NCBI RefSeq assembly: GCF_011045115.1
Contig: NZ_JAAKZG010000003.1
Coordinates: 310,001-374,000, forward strand
Length of the DNA: 64,000 bases
Origin: Mesorhizobium zhangyense
Lineage (GTDB): Bacteria > Pseudomonadota > Alphaproteobacteria > Rhizobiales > Rhizobiaceae
Direction of reading: 5' to 3'
In this document: one piece after another, positions 63,430-64,000 of the stretch
How the letters are laid out: every line of letters starts with the position of its first letter
How positions within the stretch are numbered: position 1 is the first letter of the stretch
Notes under the pieces: model-generated
Database searches by the model: none
Told to the model about the DNA's origin: nothing
Seen by the model: the letters and a program-made list of their open reading frames with translations, nothing else
Position numbers and translations under genes: made by a program

Positions 63430-64000
63430 TCCACAGCGCGCATTTGCGGTCGATGGTCTTGCGCGAGATGCCCAGCTTGCGCGCCGCCTCGTCGCGGTTG
63501 CCGCCGGTTTCCTCCAGCACGCCGAGGATATGACGCCGCTCGACCTCTTCCAGCGTCTCGTTCGATATTCCCGCATGGGCGCTTCGCTGGCCGCGGAAAT
63601 CCTGCGGAAAGCTGCCAAGGATCAGCGAGCGCTCGATCAGGTTGCGCAACTCGCGCACGTTTCCCGGCCAATCGTAGCGCCCGAGTGCCGTTCGCACCGA
63701 CGCATCGATCGGCACCGGCGGCATACCGAGTTGTTGCGAAAGCTTGCGCATGAACAGCGTCGCCAGATCCTGCACATCGTCGCCCCGGTCGCGCAGCGGC
63801 GGCAGATGCAGCTGCATCACATTGATGCGGTAGAACAGGTCGGGGCGGAAGCGGCCTTTCTCGACCTCTTTTTCAAGGTCGGCATTGGTCGCGAAGATGA
63901 AGCGCAGATCGACGGGCACCTCGCGCTCGGCGCCCACGGGGCGCACGCGGCGATCCTCGATCACGCGCAACAGCTTGCTTTGCGTGGCCAGCGGCATCTC
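63422..64000 (-). CDS. NtrC-family sigma-54 response regulator, C-terminal part (cut by window edge)
   Basis: About 191 residues of the C-terminal end are visible; the receiver domain and Walker motifs lie beyond the window. The AAA+ part shows LRFIFATNADLEKEV, RPDLFYRINV (sensor region), PPLRDRGDDV and YDWPGNVRELRNLIERS. A Fis-type DNA-binding helix-turn-helix follows (RRHILGVLEETGGNRDEAARKLGISRKTIDRK). It is coupled to the kinase gene and is the expected activator of the sigma-54 promoter at 61304. Confidence 0.93.
   Translation of the reverse strand, partial: EMPLATQSKLLRVIEDRRVRPVGAEREVPVDLRFIFATNADLEKEVEKGRFRPDLFYRINVMQLHLPPLRDRGDDVQDLATLFMRKLSQQLGMPPVPIDASVRTALGRYDWPGNVRELRNLIERSLILGSFPQDFRGQRSAHAGISNETLEEVERRHILGVLEETGGNRDEAARKLGISRKTIDRKCALWNA

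Noticed and set aside
61321..63753. An 810-residue open frame on the plus strand across the sensor kinase gene
   Set aside because: It is antisense to a kinase with all conserved motifs, is rich in Arg, Asp and His with no domain pattern, and arises from third-position GC bias.

Overview
The window reads as chromosomal DNA of a GC-rich alphaproteobacterium of the Rhizobiales, most likely Phyllobacteriaceae (Mesorhizobium or Aminobacter type). The support is a fused SecDF, a type II lumazine synthase behind an FMN riboswitch, a 'cuckoo' type small RNA with CCTCCTCCC loops, fosmidomycin-resistance-type and OFA-type carriers, and several families of long palindromic intergenic repeats typical of rhizobia. 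No tRNA, rRNA, phage, insertion sequence or CRISPR was seen.

Layout. 0-2.1 kb: penicillin-binding protein 1C. 2.6-11.5 kb: two complete sulfate/thiosulfate ABC transporters, one with an Sbp-type and one with a CysP-type binding protein, separated by a small serine hydrolase; two inverted copies of a 155-160 bp repeat bracket the first. 11.7-17.2 kb: a sulfur-flavoured stretch with a 50-residue micro-ORF, an Rrf2 regulator, an FAD/NAD(P) oxidoreductase, a DUF5996 protein, an FMN-dependent monooxygenase and three more small proteins. 17.3-18.5 kb: a RES/Xre toxin-antitoxin pair. 18.7-18.8 kb: a cuckoo-type sRNA. 19.1-31.5 kb: an amine-conjugate locus with aldehyde dehydrogenase, acetylpolyamine amidohydrolase, amidohydrolase, a Pot-type ABC transporter, an amidase and two tandem NylB-like serine hydrolases. 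32-40 kb: SecDF, an SLC13 carrier, an Fsr-like exporter and IlvD. 40-42.6 kb: GlpD, FMN riboswitch and RibH2. 42.7-49.4 kb: an XRE-cupin regulator, a second Pot-type transporter, a PuuB-like oxidase and a cupin protein. 49.4-54.4 kb: small proteins, CspA, Lrp regulators, arginase and a leucine-dehydrogenase-like enzyme. 54.5-59.5 kb: the branched-chain 2-oxoacid dehydrogenase complex. 59.5-64 kb: an OFA carrier with its sigma-54 two-component system.

The metabolic themes are sulfur acquisition, amine and polyamine capture and breakdown, and arginine and branched-chain amino acid catabolism.

The most interesting signal is a 17-bp palindrome, TCTAY-N7-RTAGA. It occurs four times, each 23-43 nt upstream of a start codon: the Sbp-type sulfate transporter and three uncharacterised proteins of 50-63 residues. 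This looks like an undescribed regulon, possibly sulfur-responsive, with the nearby four-cysteine Rrf2 protein as the obvious candidate regulator. The second strong signal is a complete sigma-54 control region (-24/-12 promoter plus two spaced palindromic activator sites) in front of the OFA carrier.
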